From the NCBI GenBank assembly GCA_965277445.1, contig CBDICY010000013.1:2914001-2978000 (forward strand): 64,000 nt of DNA, written 5' to 3'. The notes under the pieces are model-generated. The model was not told the origin of the DNA. It ran no database searches and saw only the letters and a list, made by a program, of their open reading frames with translations. Numbering within the stretch: the first letter of the stretch is position 1; the number at the start of each line of letters is the position of its first letter. The translations under genes and the position numbers were made by a program. This document shows, in pieces, positions 19,201 to 28,569 of the stretch. Source of the stretch: JAFMDF01 sp965277445 (lineage in GTDB: Bacteria; Bacteroidota; Bacteroidia; Chitinophagales; Saprospiraceae).

Positions 19201-19766
19201 AGCAACGAGATGATGTCATAACGGCTAAAGATTCTTTGATCGAAACCATTAAGGAGATAGAAACTACTGCCACCGTTCAATTCTTAGATGCTTTTGAAAA
19301 AGTTAGGGTAGCCTTTATCGAAGTTTTCCAAAGTCTATTTACTAAAGATGATATTTGTGATTTAGTCTTGGCGGATCCTGAAAACCCATTAGAATCGCCT
19401 ATTAATATTACCGCCAAGCCAAAAGGTAAACGTCCACAATCCATCAGTCAATTATCAGGTGGAGAAAAGACTTTAACGGCTACAGCTCTACTTTTTGCGC
19501 TTTATTTATTAAAACCTGCTCCCTTTTGTATTTTTGATGAGGTCGATGCACCATTAGATGATGCGAATATTGAGAAGTTTAATAATATCATCAAGAAGTT
19601 TGCAGAGCGATCTCAATTTATTGTGGTCACTCATAATAAGCAAACCATGGCAGCAGTAGACGTGATTTATGGCGTGCACATGCAGGAAATGGGGGTTTCT
19701 TCAGTTACACCAGTTGACTTTAGAACGTTGGAACATAGTAATATTTTACAAGCGGCGGAAGGATAA
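16206..19766 (+). CDS. smc: Chromosome segregation ATPase SMC
   Basis: The start at 16206 gives 1186 residues beginning MRLRTLEIKGFKSFA, the standard SMC opening; the open frame reaches 21 codons further upstream, but those codons overlap the promoter box. Walker A is GPNGSGKSN (about 32-40). Long coiled coils flank a hinge at about 505-665. The ABC signature is LSGGEKTLTA, and Walker B is FCIFDEVDAPLDD near the end, followed by the FIVVTHNK switch. The protein organises and separates sister chromosomes together with ScpA and ScpB, whose genes are not here. All catalytic motifs are intact. Confidence 0.95.
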   Translation: MRLRTLEIKGFKSFADLTQIHFNEDVIGVVGPNGSGKSNIVDAIRWVLGEQKSKELRLDKMTSVIFNGTKKRKASGAASVSLTFENTKNLLPTEYNMVTVTRMLYRSGESEYRLNNVPCRLKDVTSLFLDTGIGSNSYAIIALNMVDDLLSDKENARRRMFEQAAGISKYKKRKRETLNKLKNTEADLERIEDLLFEIEGNLKSLEKQAKRAERYYTIKKEYKEIALDLAVFQVSEFKEDYKSIEARLTTEMDGFRQLEIDNRQLEATIEEEKRKNLDYEKNLSDSQKALNSLVGNIREMENEKRILEQRSLFTKDNKEKLSTQINITKSRITQLDDEVVEYRSRINEEKRKEAELDDLLEQAEEELAKIKKNHSTLKSDLDQYLEAQQSMERAVFELEKNKAINSNQLESLGRSLLQDQQEILNRQGEIDSLGGQLKELTEKEAKQGILIENLEKKEGERQIEIERTEKEITSLNDEIAKISRSLDAKENEFNLTKSMVDNLEGFPESIKFLQNNKDWKTKAPLLSDIIYVAEEYRVAIENYLDPYLNYYVVVNMEAALNAVKLLNRTQKGKANFFILDAFADYAPSMTTFGNFTRATELVEVDAKYTHLVSHLLSNVFVTEKEAGELTEKVEDTSIVVLSKSGGFIKRKFSLSGGSVGLFEGKKIGRKKNLEILEKAIAALDKQKDKLTSTLLELKSNLKALKENSSKISINSEKKIFNQLSQQKVSIQTKVENFESFASEVTTKIEENQLRISKIKDDNKVIEEQLIEKRKTAEVAKSKLANTDDSFKEVANKMSVANHSFNEKNIAFIKQQNMVNTIQQELTFREKQLQELKEKLENDLVTINSSDGEIVELLKKMKVLDDKLLDAYEIKKERSKTLGSAEQAYFKARGYITEMEDNLRKSNRKYLDTQSLINQLKDKFNDIKLSLSSIGERLKLEFQISINEVIKMDPKEGIKRDELQARVYKLKKRLDNYGEINPMAVEAYNEIKERYDTITKQRDDVITAKDSLIETIKEIETTATVQFLDAFEKVRVAFIEVFQSLFTKDDICDLVLADPENPLESPINITAKPKGKRPQSISQLSGGEKTLTATALLFALYLLKPAPFCIFDEVDAPLDDANIEKFNNIIKKFAERSQFIVVTHNKQTMAAVDVIYGVHMQEMGVSSVTPVDFRTLEHSNILQAAEG

Positions 19767-19837
19767 TTAATTGATTAATTATTGGTTATTCATCAAATTA
19801 CTATTGTCTAATTTAAGTAGTACAAACTAGTCAGGTA

Positions 19838-20074
19838 ATGAATAATAAAAATTTATATTTATTTGGAGGAATTCTTTCAGCCTTGGTATTTATTGGGTAT
19901 TTAAGTGAGTCTGAACCGCACGAAATGTTTGGGTTTGCCATAAATATTTGGTTCATCAGATTGGCTTGGTTAATCATTGCTATTTCAAATTTTGCCAATT
20001 ATAAAAAAGCAAAGATTCCGAAAAAGCAGCTAATTAAAGCCTCATCGGGATTAAAAATGGGTAGCAAAATGTAA
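19838..20074 (+). CDS. Small membrane protein, hypothetical
   Basis: The 78-residue reading frame begins 71 bp after smc on the same strand. It has two hydrophobic segments (residues about 6-22 and 36-55) and a basic C-terminal tail with KKAKIPKKQ. The hydrophobic-basic layout follows the positive-inside rule and the codon use resembles its neighbours, so it is likely real, but I do not recognise the family. Confidence 0.55.
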   Translation: MNNKNLYLFGGILSALVFIGYLSESEPHEMFGFAINIWFIRLAWLIIAISNFANYKKAKIPKKQLIKASSGLKMGSKM

Positions 20075-20136
20075 AGTAAAACCACCCTAAACAAAATTTC
20101 GTGCCGTAGGTACGCAAGATAGGTAGCACCAAAAAG

Positions 20137-20994
20137 ATGAAGCAACATATCCCCGTTTTTGATAAGGATAAAGCAGAAGAAGTTGGTATAAAAGTCCGAA
20201 AATTAGATACCGACTTTAGTATGGATGAAGCGAATCATCGCCATACCTACGAAGAATTAATTTGGGTAAAATCTGGAACTGGTGCCCAATTAATTGATAA
20301 TCAAACCTACCCTGTTACCCCAAATACACTCTATCTCATTTCAAAAGGACAAGTCCATAATTTCCAGGAAGGGAAAAACATGGAAGCTTATGTCATTGTC
20401 TTTGACCCTAATTTTTTAAGTACCTATTCTCCGCTTCGATTTTCAATTATTTCAAAAAAATTAAAACAATTCACTTCTATCTCGATACAACCTCCATTCA
20501 TCAAACAATTAGACCTGTTAATACAACAAATGTTAAGAGAATACCAACAACCCAAAAGTACCATTGGAAGAAATGAGACGCTTTCTTGGTTTCTAATGAT
20601 TTTTTTAACTCTTATTGAACGAAGTGTTGATCGAACCACTCCATCCAACGAATTATTAAAACCAGATTATAAGTTTTCCATCTACCAAGAATTATTACAA
20701 TTAATTGAAAGTAATTATAAACGAGAACATCAATTGTCTTTTTATACCCAACATTTAGGCATCAGCGCCAGAAATTTAACGAATTATACCAAAATCTATG
20801 CTGGTAAAACTGCCAAACAACTCATTATTCAACGCATCCTATCAGAAGCCAAACGCTTATTATTATTTACCTCTCAAAGCCTTAAAGAAGTGGCGATGAA
20901 TTTAGGCTTTGAAGAAACTTCCTATTTTATTAGAGTTTTTCGAGTTCATACACAGACTACCCCACAGCGTTTTAGAGAGGAACATCAAGGGTAA
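20137..20994 (+). CDS. AraC-family transcriptional regulator
   Basis: The 285-residue protein has an N-terminal cupin-like sensing domain (about 15-100, with NHRHTYEELIWVKSGTG and the VHNF turn) and a C-terminal AraC DNA-binding domain (about 185-283) with two helix-turn-helix units, LSFYTQHLGISARNLT and LKEVAMNLGFEETSYFIRVF, and the end PQRFRE. It lies upstream of the RND efflux genes on the same strand, separated by 436 bp, and is the natural candidate for their regulator (inference). The ligand is unknown. Confidence 0.85.
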   Translation: MKQHIPVFDKDKAEEVGIKVRKLDTDFSMDEANHRHTYEELIWVKSGTGAQLIDNQTYPVTPNTLYLISKGQVHNFQEGKNMEAYVIVFDPNFLSTYSPLRFSIISKKLKQFTSISIQPPFIKQLDLLIQQMLREYQQPKSTIGRNETLSWFLMIFLTLIERSVDRTTPSNELLKPDYKFSIYQELLQLIESNYKREHQLSFYTQHLGISARNLTNYTKIYAGKTAKQLIIQRILSEAKRLLLFTSQSLKEVAMNLGFEETSYFIRVFRVHTQTTPQRFREEHQG

Positions 20995-21430
20995 TGAAAT
21001 GATGAATTATGAACGATGAATTTTATTCAGGATAAACGATAGCCTATCATATAATAAAAAGCTGTTTCATTTCAATCATTCATGGAATATTTCCTACTAC
21101 AGACCAATGAAGAAACATGGGAACTAGACAATATTTAGTAGTCTTGTTCATTCTTTAAATATCAATTTTCTCGATTATATTGGATATTCACCGCAAACCG
21201 TTACAATCAGCAATTTTCAAACTGATGACCTAATTAATGAAGCTTCTATTGTGCTGTTAAAATAGTAAAATTCAGCTAACAGAATTTGTTGCCAATCATC
21301 CGTTGCTAAAAATCAGAAAAAAATCAAATTCTAAATACAACATATATAAATAAGCGTTGTTGGATACAGGAGAATAATCAAATCTGTGACTTTGGTTACT
21401 ACTCCCTATAAGTTAAACTGAAAAATAATT
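20995..21430 (+). other. Spacer between regulator and efflux operon with a short coding-like remnant
   Basis: The stretch 21128-21265 encodes 45 codons ending in TAG, with protein-like content (LNINFLDYIGYSPQTVT and later DDLINEASIVLLK) but no start codon. It may be a decayed gene fragment; no family was recognised. The rest carries an ATGAACGATGAATGA-like simple repeat just after the regulator that recurs after the RND pump gene at 25834. Confidence 0.3.
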
Positions 21431-22582
21431 ATGGTCAGAAAAATTATCCTAGCCGTACTCGGCATTTTACTACTCTTTGGCGCTTATTCAGTTGCTAAAA
21501 GAACCATTGCTAATAAAAAGGAATGGAAACCTAGGAAAGAAAAGAAGATAGAAACAGGTGCTTTTGTGGATATCGTCCGCAACGCAAGTACGCCTATTAC
21601 GATTACTACCTCAGGTAATTTAATGGCTAAAAATCGAGTAGAACTATACGCCGAAGTACAAGGTATTTTTAATAAAAGTAGTCGAGCTTTCAAACCTGGT
21701 ACTTGGTATAAAAAAGGCGAAACGCTACTGGCTTTAGATAAAAAAGAAGAAGTCATCGGTTTAAAGGCACAAAAAAGTAGCTTTTATAACCAATTGGTTT
21801 TATTAATTCCAGATTTGCGGTTGGATTATCCTGATGCGATTGCTAAATGGGATGAGTATGTCCGAAATTTTGATGTCAACCTACCTTTGGTCAATTTACC
21901 AGAGCCAGAAAGTGAAAAAGAAAAACTATTTCTTTCTGGCAGAAATATCTATACGGCTTTTTATAATGTACAAAATTTAGAAACGCAGTTGCAAAACTAT
22001 GTCGTAACTGCGCCTTTTTCTGGGGTTTTAACCCAAGCATTAGTCAATCCTGGTGCATTAATTCGCCCTGGCCAAAAACTAGGAGAATTTATTGATCAGA
22101 GTGTTTACGAATTAGAAGTGGCAGTAAATACCGCTTATGCAGATTTATTAGGTATTGGCAAAACGGTTGATTTACATAATGTGGCAAAAACCAAAAATTG
22201 GAAAGGGAAGGTTATCAGAGTCAATAGTTTGGTTGACCCCGCGTCCCAAACGATTCCCACTTTTATACAAGTACGTGGAAAAGGGTTAAAAGAAGGGATG
22301 TATTTAGAAGCAGATATTACTGCAAAAGAGGAACAAAACACTTATGAGATCAGTCGAAAATTATTGGTAGAAAATGATAAGGTTTTTATCGTTCGAGATA
22401 CAGTTCTAGCATTGGTGCAAGTTGAGCCCATCTATTTTAAGGAAAGTACGGCGGTAGTAAAAGGATTAGAAGATGGTATGAAAATATTGTCAAAACCTAT
22501 TCCTAGTGCTCATGTGGGCACGAAGGTTAAGATTTTTACGGACAATATTGCTTCTGATACTAAAACTGCTTTAAAAAATTAG
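21431..22582 (+). CDS. RND efflux periplasmic adaptor (HlyD/AcrA-like)
   Basis: The 383-residue protein has an N-terminal membrane anchor (about 5-20), a split lipoyl-like domain (ELYAEVQGIF near 68 and VVTAPFSGVLTQALVNPGALIRPGQ near 190-215), an unusually short alpha-hairpin, and a beta-barrel plus membrane-proximal end. Adaptor proteins bridge the inner-membrane RND pump and the TolC channel. The gene is first in an adaptor-pump-TolC array with same-strand spacing of 88 and 154 bp, which is the standard tripartite efflux layout. Confidence 0.88.
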   Translation: MVRKIILAVLGILLLFGAYSVAKRTIANKKEWKPRKEKKIETGAFVDIVRNASTPITITTSGNLMAKNRVELYAEVQGIFNKSSRAFKPGTWYKKGETLLALDKKEEVIGLKAQKSSFYNQLVLLIPDLRLDYPDAIAKWDEYVRNFDVNLPLVNLPEPESEKEKLFLSGRNIYTAFYNVQNLETQLQNYVVTAPFSGVLTQALVNPGALIRPGQKLGEFIDQSVYELEVAVNTAYADLLGIGKTVDLHNVAKTKNWKGKVIRVNSLVDPASQTIPTFIQVRGKGLKEGMYLEADITAKEEQNTYEISRKLLVENDKVFIVRDTVLALVQVEPIYFKESTAVVKGLEDGMKILSKPIPSAHVGTKVKIFTDNIASDTKTALKN

Positions 22583-22603
22583 AATTAACGGTTGCCCGTT
22601 ACG

Positions 22604-22654
22604 AGTTACCAGTTGCCAGTTTGAGCATAAGTTGGTAACTGGCAACCGGTAACT
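22604..22654. repeat. Hairpin between adaptor and pump genes
   Basis: The 16-base arms 22604-22619 and 22639-22654 match at 15 positions (AGTTACCAGTTGCCAG and its partner). The GTTACC/GGTAAC theme also repeats at 22650-22662. It may modulate expression of the two genes or be a short dispersed repeat. Confidence 0.65.
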
Positions 22655-22670
22655 GGTAACTGACAACACC

Positions 22671-25600
22671 ATGAAAAATATAATAGCTTATTTTATAAAA
22701 TTCCCCGTAGCGGTAAACGTTGCCTTGTTTGCCATTTTTATTTTTGGTATAGGTGGTTTATCTAGGATGAATTTTTCCTTATATCCTCAGTTTCCGAATA
22801 CGACGATCACCATTAATATTGCTTATCCTGGAGCATCACCGACTGAAATGGAAGAAGGTATTGTTTTAAAAATAGAGGATAACCTGAAAGGGATTGTAGG
22901 GATTGAACGAGTTGTTTCTAAGTCGTCAGAAAATACTGCCTTAATCACCATTGAAACGTATGAAGAATACGACATCAATGATATGTTGCAAGAAGTTAAA
23001 AATGCGGTAGATCGAGTACCCTCTTTTCCTACAGCTATGGAACCACCAATTATTTCTAAAAGAGAGCGCTTGAATGAGGTAATTAGTTTGGCTTTAAGTG
23101 GAGATAATATTCCTTTACAAACGCTCAAGAAAATTTCATATCAAATAGAAGATGATATTAGAAATATGGAAGGGATTTCCCAAGTAGAAATTACGGGTTT
23201 CCCTAAAGAGGAGATTGAAATTGCGGTGCGAGAAAATGATTTACGTTCTAAAAATTTGACGTTTGGCGAAGTGTCCGCAGCTGTGGCAAAAGCAAATATT
23301 TTAACTACAGGTGGCAATATTAAAACCAAAGAAGAAGATTATTTGATTCGAGCGACAAACCGAGCTTATTATGCTGATGAATTGGACTATATCGTCATTC
23401 GTGCCGATCAGAATGGGAATGTTGTTCGATTAAAAGATATCGCCACGATTCGAGATAAATGGTCAGAAAACCCCGATAGAATCTACTTTAATGGGCAACC
23501 AGCCGTTCAGGTTAGGGTTCAAACTACAAATGATGAAGAATATTTAGGTGCTTCCAATATGATGCGCGCCTATGCTAAAAAATTCAACGAACAAAGAGAT
23601 AATATCCAGCTGAATATTACCAATGATCGCTCCGTAGATTTACGAGATAGAACCCGTATTTTAAGTGAAAATGGTTTATTGGGGATTGTCTTGGTACTTA
23701 TATTATTATCCGTATTTTTAAAACCTAGTTTAGCCTTTTGGGTCGCATTCGGTTTACCCGTTTCCTTCTTGGGGATGTTTATTTTAGTACCTGGATTCAT
23801 TACCCTTAATTTCATGTCTCTATTTGGGATGATCGTGGTTATTGGTATTCTGGTCGATGATGGGATTGTCATTGGGGAGAATATTTATGCCCATTATGAA
23901 ATGGGCAAATCACCAACTAAAGCAGCTATTGACGGGACTTTGGAAGTATCCACCGCCATTATTTCAGCGATTCTAACAACTGTTGTTGCTTTTTCTGCTT
24001 TCTTTTTTCTGGAAGGTCGCTTTGGCGATTTTTACTATGAAGTAGCAGTTGTAGTAGTCGTTACGCTACTATTTTCGCTAATTGAAGCACTTGTTTTTTT
24101 ACCTGCCCATATTGCCCATTCCAGTGCCATGAAAAAAGATGGGCAACATTTTTTACTTAACCGTTGGGCAGATAATGGTATCAATTGGGTGAGGGATAAA
24201 TTATATTCGCCCGTTCTACATTTTTTTTTAACCAATAGGATTTTTGCTTTCTGTATTCCGCTGGCGCTACTGATTATGACCTTTGGCGCTATCGGCGGCG
24301 GAGTTATTGGCATTTCCTTTTTCCCTCCCTTTTCAAGTGATCGTGTAAGTGTTACATTAGCCATGCCAGAAGGAACAAGTGAAGACATTACGGTAGCCGT
24401 AATGGAAAAAATTGAACAAGCAGCGATTCAGGTAAATGAGGATTTTAAGGAAAAACAAACGGGTGGAAAATCGGTCATCCAAAATATGATTAGAAGAATT
24501 GGACCAGGGATTTCTAATGCTACCTTAACCTTAAATTTATTACCGGGAGAACAGAGAGATTTTAATGCCAGTATCATAGCCAATGCAGTAGAAGATGCCA
24601 CAGGTCCCATTTACGGGGTAGAAAAATTAACTTTTGGTTCTAATAGAAACTTTGGTGGACAGCCCGTTTCTATTTCCTTAACAGGCAGCGATATTAAGGA
24701 ACTCAAAGGGGCAAAAAATGCCTTAAAAGAAACGTTTCAAGATAATCCAAGATTAAAAGATATTACCGATAATGATCCTGCAGGAATTAAAGAAATCGAA
24801 TTAGAGTTAAAAGAAAATGCCTATTTATTAGGATTAAACTTAAACGACGTAATGGCACAAGTTCGGGCTGGTTTCTTTGGGCAAGCGGTGCAACGATTCC
24901 AAAGAGGGAGAGATGAAATTAGGGTTTGGGTGCGTTATGATCGTTCGGAAAGAGCTTCTATCAAAAATTTGGACGATATGTGGATCGTTACCAATACTAG
25001 AGAACGTGTTCCACTCTCTGAAATAGCAGAATATTCTATTGAGAGAGGAGAAGTTTCGATTAATCACCTTAATGGTATTCGAGAAATAAAAGTAGAATCA
25101 GATTTAAAAAATGCAGATGATAGCTCCGTAGAAATAATGGCGGATATTCGGAATAATATTATGCCAGAAATACTAGCACGGTATCCTTCCGTCTCTCCTT
25201 TATATGAAGGACAAAGTCGAGAAACAGCAAAAATTGGTCGATCGTTTAGAACAATTTTGCCAATTACGCTTTTCTTGATGTATGCGATTATTGCCTTTTC
25301 TTTTAGGTCTTATAGTCAGCCTTTATTATTGTTTTTATTACTTCCTTTTAGCTTAGTCGGCGTTGCTTGGGGACATTGGATACATGGTTATCCGCTTAGT
25401 ATGTTATCTATCCTAGGCGTTATTGCATTAATCGGTATTTTAGTGAATGATGGATTGGTTTTAGTGAGTAAATTTAATGTCTTCCTCAAACAAGGCTTGC
25501 CCTTTAAAGAGGCGCTTTATGAGGCTGGTCGTTCTAGATTTAGAGCGATCTTCTTAACTTCGGTAACTACGGTTGCTGGTTTAATGCCACTAATTTTTGA

Positions 25601-25832
25601 AACGGCAAGAAGTGCTAAATTCTTAATTCCAATGGCGATTACAATTTCCTATGGTATTGCTTATGCCACTTTTTTGACCTTGTTCTTATTACCACTCCTA
25701 CTCTATTTGAGTAACTCCATCAAACGTAATAGAATCTGGTTATTTACAGGAAAACGCCCTGCTAGACGAGATATTGAACGTGCGGTTATTGAGCAAAAGC
25801 AAGAAAAGGAAGCATTAGAGGAGGTTTATTAA
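22671..25832 (+). CDS. RND efflux transporter, inner-membrane pump
   Basis: The 1053-residue protein has the duplicated RND layout: first helix at about 10-30, large periplasmic loop, six helices at about 335-535, second loop, and six final helices. The proton-relay acid pair is visible in helix 4 (GILVDDGIVIGEN, about 393-405), and the matching second-half motif is GILVNDGLVLVSKFN near 925. The periplasmic loop opening YPGASPTEMEEGIVLKIED is typical of HAE-type drug or metabolite exporters. The substrate cannot be told from sequence. It is between adaptor and TolC genes. Confidence 0.92.
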   Translation: MKNIIAYFIKFPVAVNVALFAIFIFGIGGLSRMNFSLYPQFPNTTITINIAYPGASPTEMEEGIVLKIEDNLKGIVGIERVVSKSSENTALITIETYEEYDINDMLQEVKNAVDRVPSFPTAMEPPIISKRERLNEVISLALSGDNIPLQTLKKISYQIEDDIRNMEGISQVEITGFPKEEIEIAVRENDLRSKNLTFGEVSAAVAKANILTTGGNIKTKEEDYLIRATNRAYYADELDYIVIRADQNGNVVRLKDIATIRDKWSENPDRIYFNGQPAVQVRVQTTNDEEYLGASNMMRAYAKKFNEQRDNIQLNITNDRSVDLRDRTRILSENGLLGIVLVLILLSVFLKPSLAFWVAFGLPVSFLGMFILVPGFITLNFMSLFGMIVVIGILVDDGIVIGENIYAHYEMGKSPTKAAIDGTLEVSTAIISAILTTVVAFSAFFFLEGRFGDFYYEVAVVVVVTLLFSLIEALVFLPAHIAHSSAMKKDGQHFLLNRWADNGINWVRDKLYSPVLHFFLTNRIFAFCIPLALLIMTFGAIGGGVIGISFFPPFSSDRVSVTLAMPEGTSEDITVAVMEKIEQAAIQVNEDFKEKQTGGKSVIQNMIRRIGPGISNATLTLNLLPGEQRDFNASIIANAVEDATGPIYGVEKLTFGSNRNFGGQPVSISLTGSDIKELKGAKNALKETFQDNPRLKDITDNDPAGIKEIELELKENAYLLGLNLNDVMAQVRAGFFGQAVQRFQRGRDEIRVWVRYDRSERASIKNLDDMWIVTNTRERVPLSEIAEYSIERGEVSINHLNGIREIKVESDLKNADDSSVEIMADIRNNIMPEILARYPSVSPLYEGQSRETAKIGRSFRTILPITLFLMYAIIAFSFRSYSQPLLLFLLLPFSLVGVAWGHWIHGYPLSMLSILGVIALIGILVNDGLVLVSKFNVFLKQGLPFKEALYEAGRSRFRAIFLTSVTTVAGLMPLIFETARSAKFLIPMAITISYGIAYATFLTLFLLPLLLYLSNSIKRNRIWLFTGKRPARRDIERAVIEQKQEKEALEEVY

Positions 25833-25887
25833 TGATGAACGATGAATGATGAATTCGTCTTGTGAATAATGGTCTTCATTCTATAAA

Positions 25888-25947
25888 TATCCGTTGGGAA
25901 ACAAATCAGTACGACTGCGCATGCGGGCGGGTCCGTTGGGGCAAAAT
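25888..25947 (+). repeat. TCCGTTGGG-type short repeats
   Basis: The motif TCCGTTGGG occurs at 25890-25898 (followed by AAACAAATC) and again at about 25930-25938 (followed by GCAAAAT). Related copies lie at 37894-37923 on the other strand. They are probably copies of a dispersed intergenic repeat. Confidence 0.4.
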
Positions 25948-25986
25948 TGCTGCATGAAGTATTCCTGACTTGACAAAAAATAAAAA

Positions 25987-27300
25987 ATGTTTAGATATAT
26001 TTCTTCGATTATTATAGTGCTAATTTTAACAAATACAATCATTGCTCAAAATATCTTAACCAAAGCCCAAGCCATACAAATCACCTTAGAAAACAACTAC
26101 GATATTAAAATAGCAAAAAACGACATCGAAGTTGCTAAAAATAACACAAGTCGAGAATTAAATGGGTATTTGCCAACGGTCAACGCCACAGCAGGCATCA
26201 ATTCTAGATTAGGGGGATCAAAACAAAGGTTTGGTAATGGCAACGAAAATACGACTTCCAATGCTTTTAATTGGGGCAGTAATGCGACCGTTCAAGCAAA
26301 TTACACTTTAGTGGACAAATCTAGAGATTTAGTGGTTAAACAATTAGAAGAAGTTGCTAATTTAAGAGATTTACAATTGCGGCAAACTATTGAGAATAAT
26401 GTCTTAGCCGTTTTTAATAATTATTATCAAGTCGCTCAATTAGCACAAAATAGTGCAGTTTTAGAACAAACTATTGAGTTGTCTAAAAAACGCTTGCAAC
26501 GGGCGCAATACCAATACGATTATGGTCAAGGAATTCGGCTAAATGTGTTGAATGCGGAAGTGGATATACAAAGAGATTCCATTAATTTATTAAATTTAAG
26601 CAATCAATTATCCAATGCTAAAAGAAATCTAAATGTAGCAATGGGTAGAAGAACCAATACCGAATTTGAAGTCGATACTTTAGTGAATTATAATCAGCAA
26701 TTGAATTTAGTTGGTCTAATCGAAGCCGCTAAAAATAATAATGTATTGATTCAAGTCCTCAATCAAAACTTGGCAGTCTCCGCTTTAGATTTTGACATCA
26801 TTGCTGCAAGTCAAAAGCCTACTTTAAGTGCCAATGCCAATTATAATTTCACTTTTTCTGATAATGCTGCTGGTTCTTTTATTGATGTTTCCAATACGCG
26901 TGGATTATCAGCAGGCGTTACTTTGTCTTGGAATTTATACGATGGCGGACGAAGGAAAATGCAAAACCAAAACGCTAAAATAAATGTAGAAACGCAATTG
27001 GTTCAAAAAGCGCAAATTCAACAACAATTGGAGCGAGATGTGACCAATGCTTGGGATAGTTATCAAAATGCTTTATTTATACTAAGAGCAGAAGCTAAAA
27101 ACTTAAGTATCAATCAATTAAACTTTGAACGAACGGAAGAACAATTTAAAGTTGGGCAAGTAAATTCCGTAGAATTTAGACAAGCACAATTGAACTTACT
27201 AAATGCAGCAACTAGCCTAAATACCGCTAAATTTGATGCAAAAGTGATAGAGATTCAATTACTACAATTAAGTGGGCAATTAATGGAAGGAGTCGATTAA
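25987..27300 (+). CDS. TolC-family outer-membrane efflux channel
   Basis: The 437-residue protein has a signal peptide ending NTIIAQ (about 1-21) and two repeats of the outer-membrane efflux protein family with long heptad-rich helices (about 100-225 and 330-435). LSWNLYDGGRRK near 315 is the family's conserved barrel-helix turn. The protein should form a trimeric channel that joins the adaptor and RND pump just upstream to expel substrates. The last codons LLQLSGQL are typical of the family end. Confidence 0.88.
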   Translation: MFRYISSIIIVLILTNTIIAQNILTKAQAIQITLENNYDIKIAKNDIEVAKNNTSRELNGYLPTVNATAGINSRLGGSKQRFGNGNENTTSNAFNWGSNATVQANYTLVDKSRDLVVKQLEEVANLRDLQLRQTIENNVLAVFNNYYQVAQLAQNSAVLEQTIELSKKRLQRAQYQYDYGQGIRLNVLNAEVDIQRDSINLLNLSNQLSNAKRNLNVAMGRRTNTEFEVDTLVNYNQQLNLVGLIEAAKNNNVLIQVLNQNLAVSALDFDIIAASQKPTLSANANYNFTFSDNAAGSFIDVSNTRGLSAGVTLSWNLYDGGRRKMQNQNAKINVETQLVQKAQIQQQLERDVTNAWDSYQNALFILRAEAKNLSINQLNFERTEEQFKVGQVNSVEFRQAQLNLLNAATSLNTAKFDAKVIEIQLLQLSGQLMEGVD

Positions 27301-27343
27301 TTTTTTTATGTCCTTGGTATTCAATATCTTGTGGGTTCATCTT

Positions 27344-27397
27344 ATCAAGTAACTTCTCAATATTAATTGTCGAATTAATATTGGGAAGTTACTTGAT
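27344..27397. terminator. Hairpin after the efflux operon
   Basis: The 24-base arms 27344-27367 and 27374-27397 match at 23 positions around a 6-base loop TGTCGA. It lies between the tolC-type gene and the next gene. It swallows an upstream ATG at 27381, which supports choosing 27417 as the next start. Confidence 0.65.
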
Positions 27398-27416
27398 GAT
27401 AACTGAACAAAATACT

Positions 27417-28097
27417 ATGAAAAAACTACTTAAGATTACCCTATTTTCCATTTTAGGCATTATCGGATTACTCGCCCTTTACCTAGCCGCAGGATTTGGA
27501 TTAGGCAGAATAGGTGTTGCAGAAGAAGCGAATGCCAAAGACGATTTATCAATTTATATTTTGACCAATGGGGTGCATACCGACTTAGTGATGCCTATTA
27601 AAACGCCTCAAATTGATTGGAGTCAACAATTAAAATTTGAATATACGAAAAGCAAACGAACTGATTATAATTTTGTAGCGATTGGTTGGGGTGACAAGGG
27701 GTTTTATTTAGATACTCCTACTTGGGCAGAATTAAAGTTTAGTACCGCTTTTAATGCTGCTACAGGTTTAAGTACCGCTGCCATTCACGCTACCTATTAT
27801 CGACAAATGAAGGAAAATGAAAATTGTATTAAAATTGATATTTCTAACAATCAATACCAGCGACTCATTAATTTTATTCAAAAAGATTTTATCAGACAAG
27901 CCAATGGGGACGTTAAACATATAAAGACAGATGCGGTTTATACCGATTCTGATGCTTTTTATGATGCTACAGGTAGTTATAGTGTATTCCATACTTGCAA
28001 TAGTTGGACGAATCAGGCTTTAAAAGCAGCAGGTCAAAAAGCTAGTATTTGGACACCTTTTGACAAAGGGATTTTTTATCAATATCAGAAATCTTAA
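27417..28097 (+). CDS. DUF2459 (TIGR02117) family protein
   Basis: The start at 27417 gives 226 residues; an in-frame ATG at 27381 falls inside a hairpin and is less likely. An N-terminal membrane helix (about 5-27) precedes the DUF2459 domain with ILTNGVHTDLVMP, WGDKGFYLDTP, AIHATYY and the FHTCNSWTNQAL motif. The conserved His and Cys residues suggest a papain-like fold facing the periplasm, but the function of the family is not established. It follows the efflux operon but behind a strong hairpin, so is probably separate. Confidence 0.82.
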   Translation: MKKLLKITLFSILGIIGLLALYLAAGFGLGRIGVAEEANAKDDLSIYILTNGVHTDLVMPIKTPQIDWSQQLKFEYTKSKRTDYNFVAIGWGDKGFYLDTPTWAELKFSTAFNAATGLSTAAIHATYYRQMKENENCIKIDISNNQYQRLINFIQKDFIRQANGDVKHIKTDAVYTDSDAFYDATGSYSVFHTCNSWTNQALKAAGQKASIWTPFDKGIFYQYQKS

Positions 28098-28569
28098 ACT
28101 ATTTACACTGCATCAGGGTAAGCAGTAGACTTTTTATGAAAGATTGTTAAGGGGTAGCATTTTAAAATAGGTTCAAACACTTCATATTCAGCAATACAGC
28201 CATTTGATTTATATGATTTCTGACTTAACGTTTTCCGCTGAAACTGTCCCAGCGGGACAATATATCGGTAGAACTAATGAAATAAAGAATTGATAAAACA
28301 GATGGGTAATTATTTCACCAAAATCAAAGCCCCTAAGAATTGCTGAAGCATCCCATTTTAGTTTATTTTTTTAAAATATATAAAATTATTTTGTATATTC
28401 ATGCCATCAAATTTTATTATTTAACCTCAGGGAATATAAAATGAACCCCAAAAATTGATAATTTGTACAGGTCGAAGCACCTCGATCTCTCTTTATTTTA
28501 GACTTTCAAGCTTATCGCCTTACCTTTAATCGCTACGGTACATTTTTACGCCCTTCAAACAAAGTTATT
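28098..28569. other. Intergenic region, no gene seen
   Basis: The 472 bases hold a small hairpin at 28245-28259 (TGTCCC-AGC-GGGACA) and a weak hairpin near 28111-28128 with a following T-run that could end the DUF2459 transcript. No coding sequence or RNA gene could be supported. Confidence 0.4.
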
